NCBI GenBank assembly: GCA_016875155.1
Contig: VGSD01000234.1
Location: 1 to 5,262, forward strand
Direction of reading: 5' to 3'
Source of the DNA: Deltaproteobacteria bacterium
Lineage (GTDB): Bacteria; Desulfobacterota; BSN033; UBA1163
Length of the DNA: 5,262 bases
Shown here piece by piece: positions 4,758-5,262 of the stretch. Below the pieces are notes generated by a model. It worked only from the letters and a program-made list of their open reading frames with translations. It did not search any database and was not told the origin of the DNA. The stretch's first letter is position 1; the number at the start of each line of letters is the position of its first letter. The translations under genes and the position numbers were made by a program.

Positions 4758-5262
4758 TTATAGCTTCATTGCATTCCTTGCTGCCCAATAGCCTGTTGTA
4801 ATCTCGATTCCTTCTCGTGATTTCTCATTGACACAGTGATGCCCTGACAGGATTGTACCTGCCACCCAGACATTTTCAAAAATAGGTTTCCCATTTTCAT
4901 CAATGGGATGGAGAGAGGCATCCGTTAAGATTCCATAGCCGTGGATGGAATGTTGAGCGAAGAAGGATTTCCCAAACCATTCCTCCTGTGATCCGATGTA
5001 AGAGACCGGTAGATTGAAAAGAGGTTCCACTATCCTTTCCCGGTCAGCTAACAATCCTCCACCTATAAAACGGCCGGTGGCGAGGATAAAGTGATCAGCA
5101 GAGTAAGAATTTGTTACAGGAGGATGAAAGACTTCAATTTTCTCAAAGTGATTCTTTCTCGGAATGGCTTTAGATACGGAGTAGCCTGAAAGGAAGTTTC
5201 CCCCTTTTTGAATTAATTTTGCTTTAAAACGGTTAAAGATTCTCATCCCCGGGATGGAAGGT
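4758..5262 (-). CDS. glpB: Anaerobic glycerol-3-phosphate dehydrogenase subunit B, C-terminal part (5' end outside window)
   Basis: GlpB is the flavin (FMN)-type second subunit of the GlpABC enzyme, which oxidises sn-glycerol 3-phosphate to dihydroxyacetone phosphate during anaerobic growth. The frame is open to the right edge: five codons (PSIPG) precede the methionine at 5246, so that ATG is internal and the gene continues beyond the window. The 167 residues seen are about the last 40% of a protein usually near 420. Recognisable are PSIPGMR, ILATGRFIGGGLLADRERIVEPLFNLPV (split here by position, roughly nt 5095-5010), EEWFGKSFF, GYGILTDASLHPID and the C-terminal flavoprotein-like FENVWVAGTILSG followed by EGIEITTGYWAARNA. 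glpC follows after 83 nt on the same strand, giving the standard glpB-glpC order, and glpA is expected upstream. The assignment relies on motif recall plus this context. Confidence 0.9.
   Translation of the reverse strand, partial: PSIPGMRIFNRFKAKLIQKGGNFLSGYSVSKAIPRKNHFEKIEVFHPPVTNSYSADHFILATGRFIGGGLLADRERIVEPLFNLPVSYIGSQEEWFGKSFFAQHSIHGYGILTDASLHPIDENGKPIFENVWVAGTILSGHHCVNEKSREGIEITTGYWAARNAMKL

Noticed and set aside
5244..5246. ATG 5246 as the start of glpB
   Set aside because: The frame stays open to the window edge with family-like residues PSIPG before it, and the product would lack the N-terminal flavin-binding half.

Overview
The window is an ordinary-density bacterial chromosome segment of moderate GC content. 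It probably comes from an anaerobic Desulfobacterota (deltaproteobacterium-like) lineage or a relative. This rests on the gene order rplM-rpsI-argC, which I recall from Geobacter-type genomes (from memory, not checked), on an anaerobic glycerol-3-phosphate dehydrogenase (glpB, glpC), and on the style of the intergenic repeats. Species cannot be named from this sequence.

Layout, left to right. The plus strand opens with the 3' part of secF (Sec translocon accessory membrane subunit; 5' end outside the window). A 117-nt gap carries a plausible promoter. Then come the ribosomal protein genes rplM (L13) and rpsI (S9), separated by a 96-nt spacer with short repeats. A strong intrinsic terminator follows rpsI. 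Next is a two-gene toxin-antitoxin module of vapBC type: a ribbon-helix-helix antitoxin and a PIN-domain ribonuclease toxin sharing one base. It has its own sigma70-like promoter, inside which lie nested inverted repeats that look like an autoregulatory operator. argC (arginine biosynthesis) starts 13 nt after the toxin stop. On the minus strand, converging on argC with a 20-bp tail overlap, is glpC (iron-sulfur subunit of anaerobic glycerol-3-phosphate dehydrogenase), preceded by the 3' part of glpB (its 5' end lies beyond the right edge). A 47-nt imperfect palindrome resembling a dispersed REP-type repeat sits between glpB and glpC.

How the genes work together. rplM and rpsI form the familiar ribosomal pair. 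glpB and glpC (with glpA presumably just outside the window) form a membrane-associated enzyme that oxidises glycerol-3-phosphate to dihydroxyacetone phosphate and passes electrons to the quinone pool. The toxin-antitoxin pair appears to be an insertion between rpsI and argC. It cuts argC off from the ribosomal operon by a terminator and leaves it either under the toxin-antitoxin promoter or under a candidate promoter inside the toxin gene.

No stretch over 300 bases lacks a gene, and I see no RNA gene, CRISPR array or transposase. I found no convincing wholly new system. The points most worth checking are the toxin-antitoxin insertion with its operator, the REP-like palindrome that may sequester the glpC ribosome binding site, and the candidate argC promoter.
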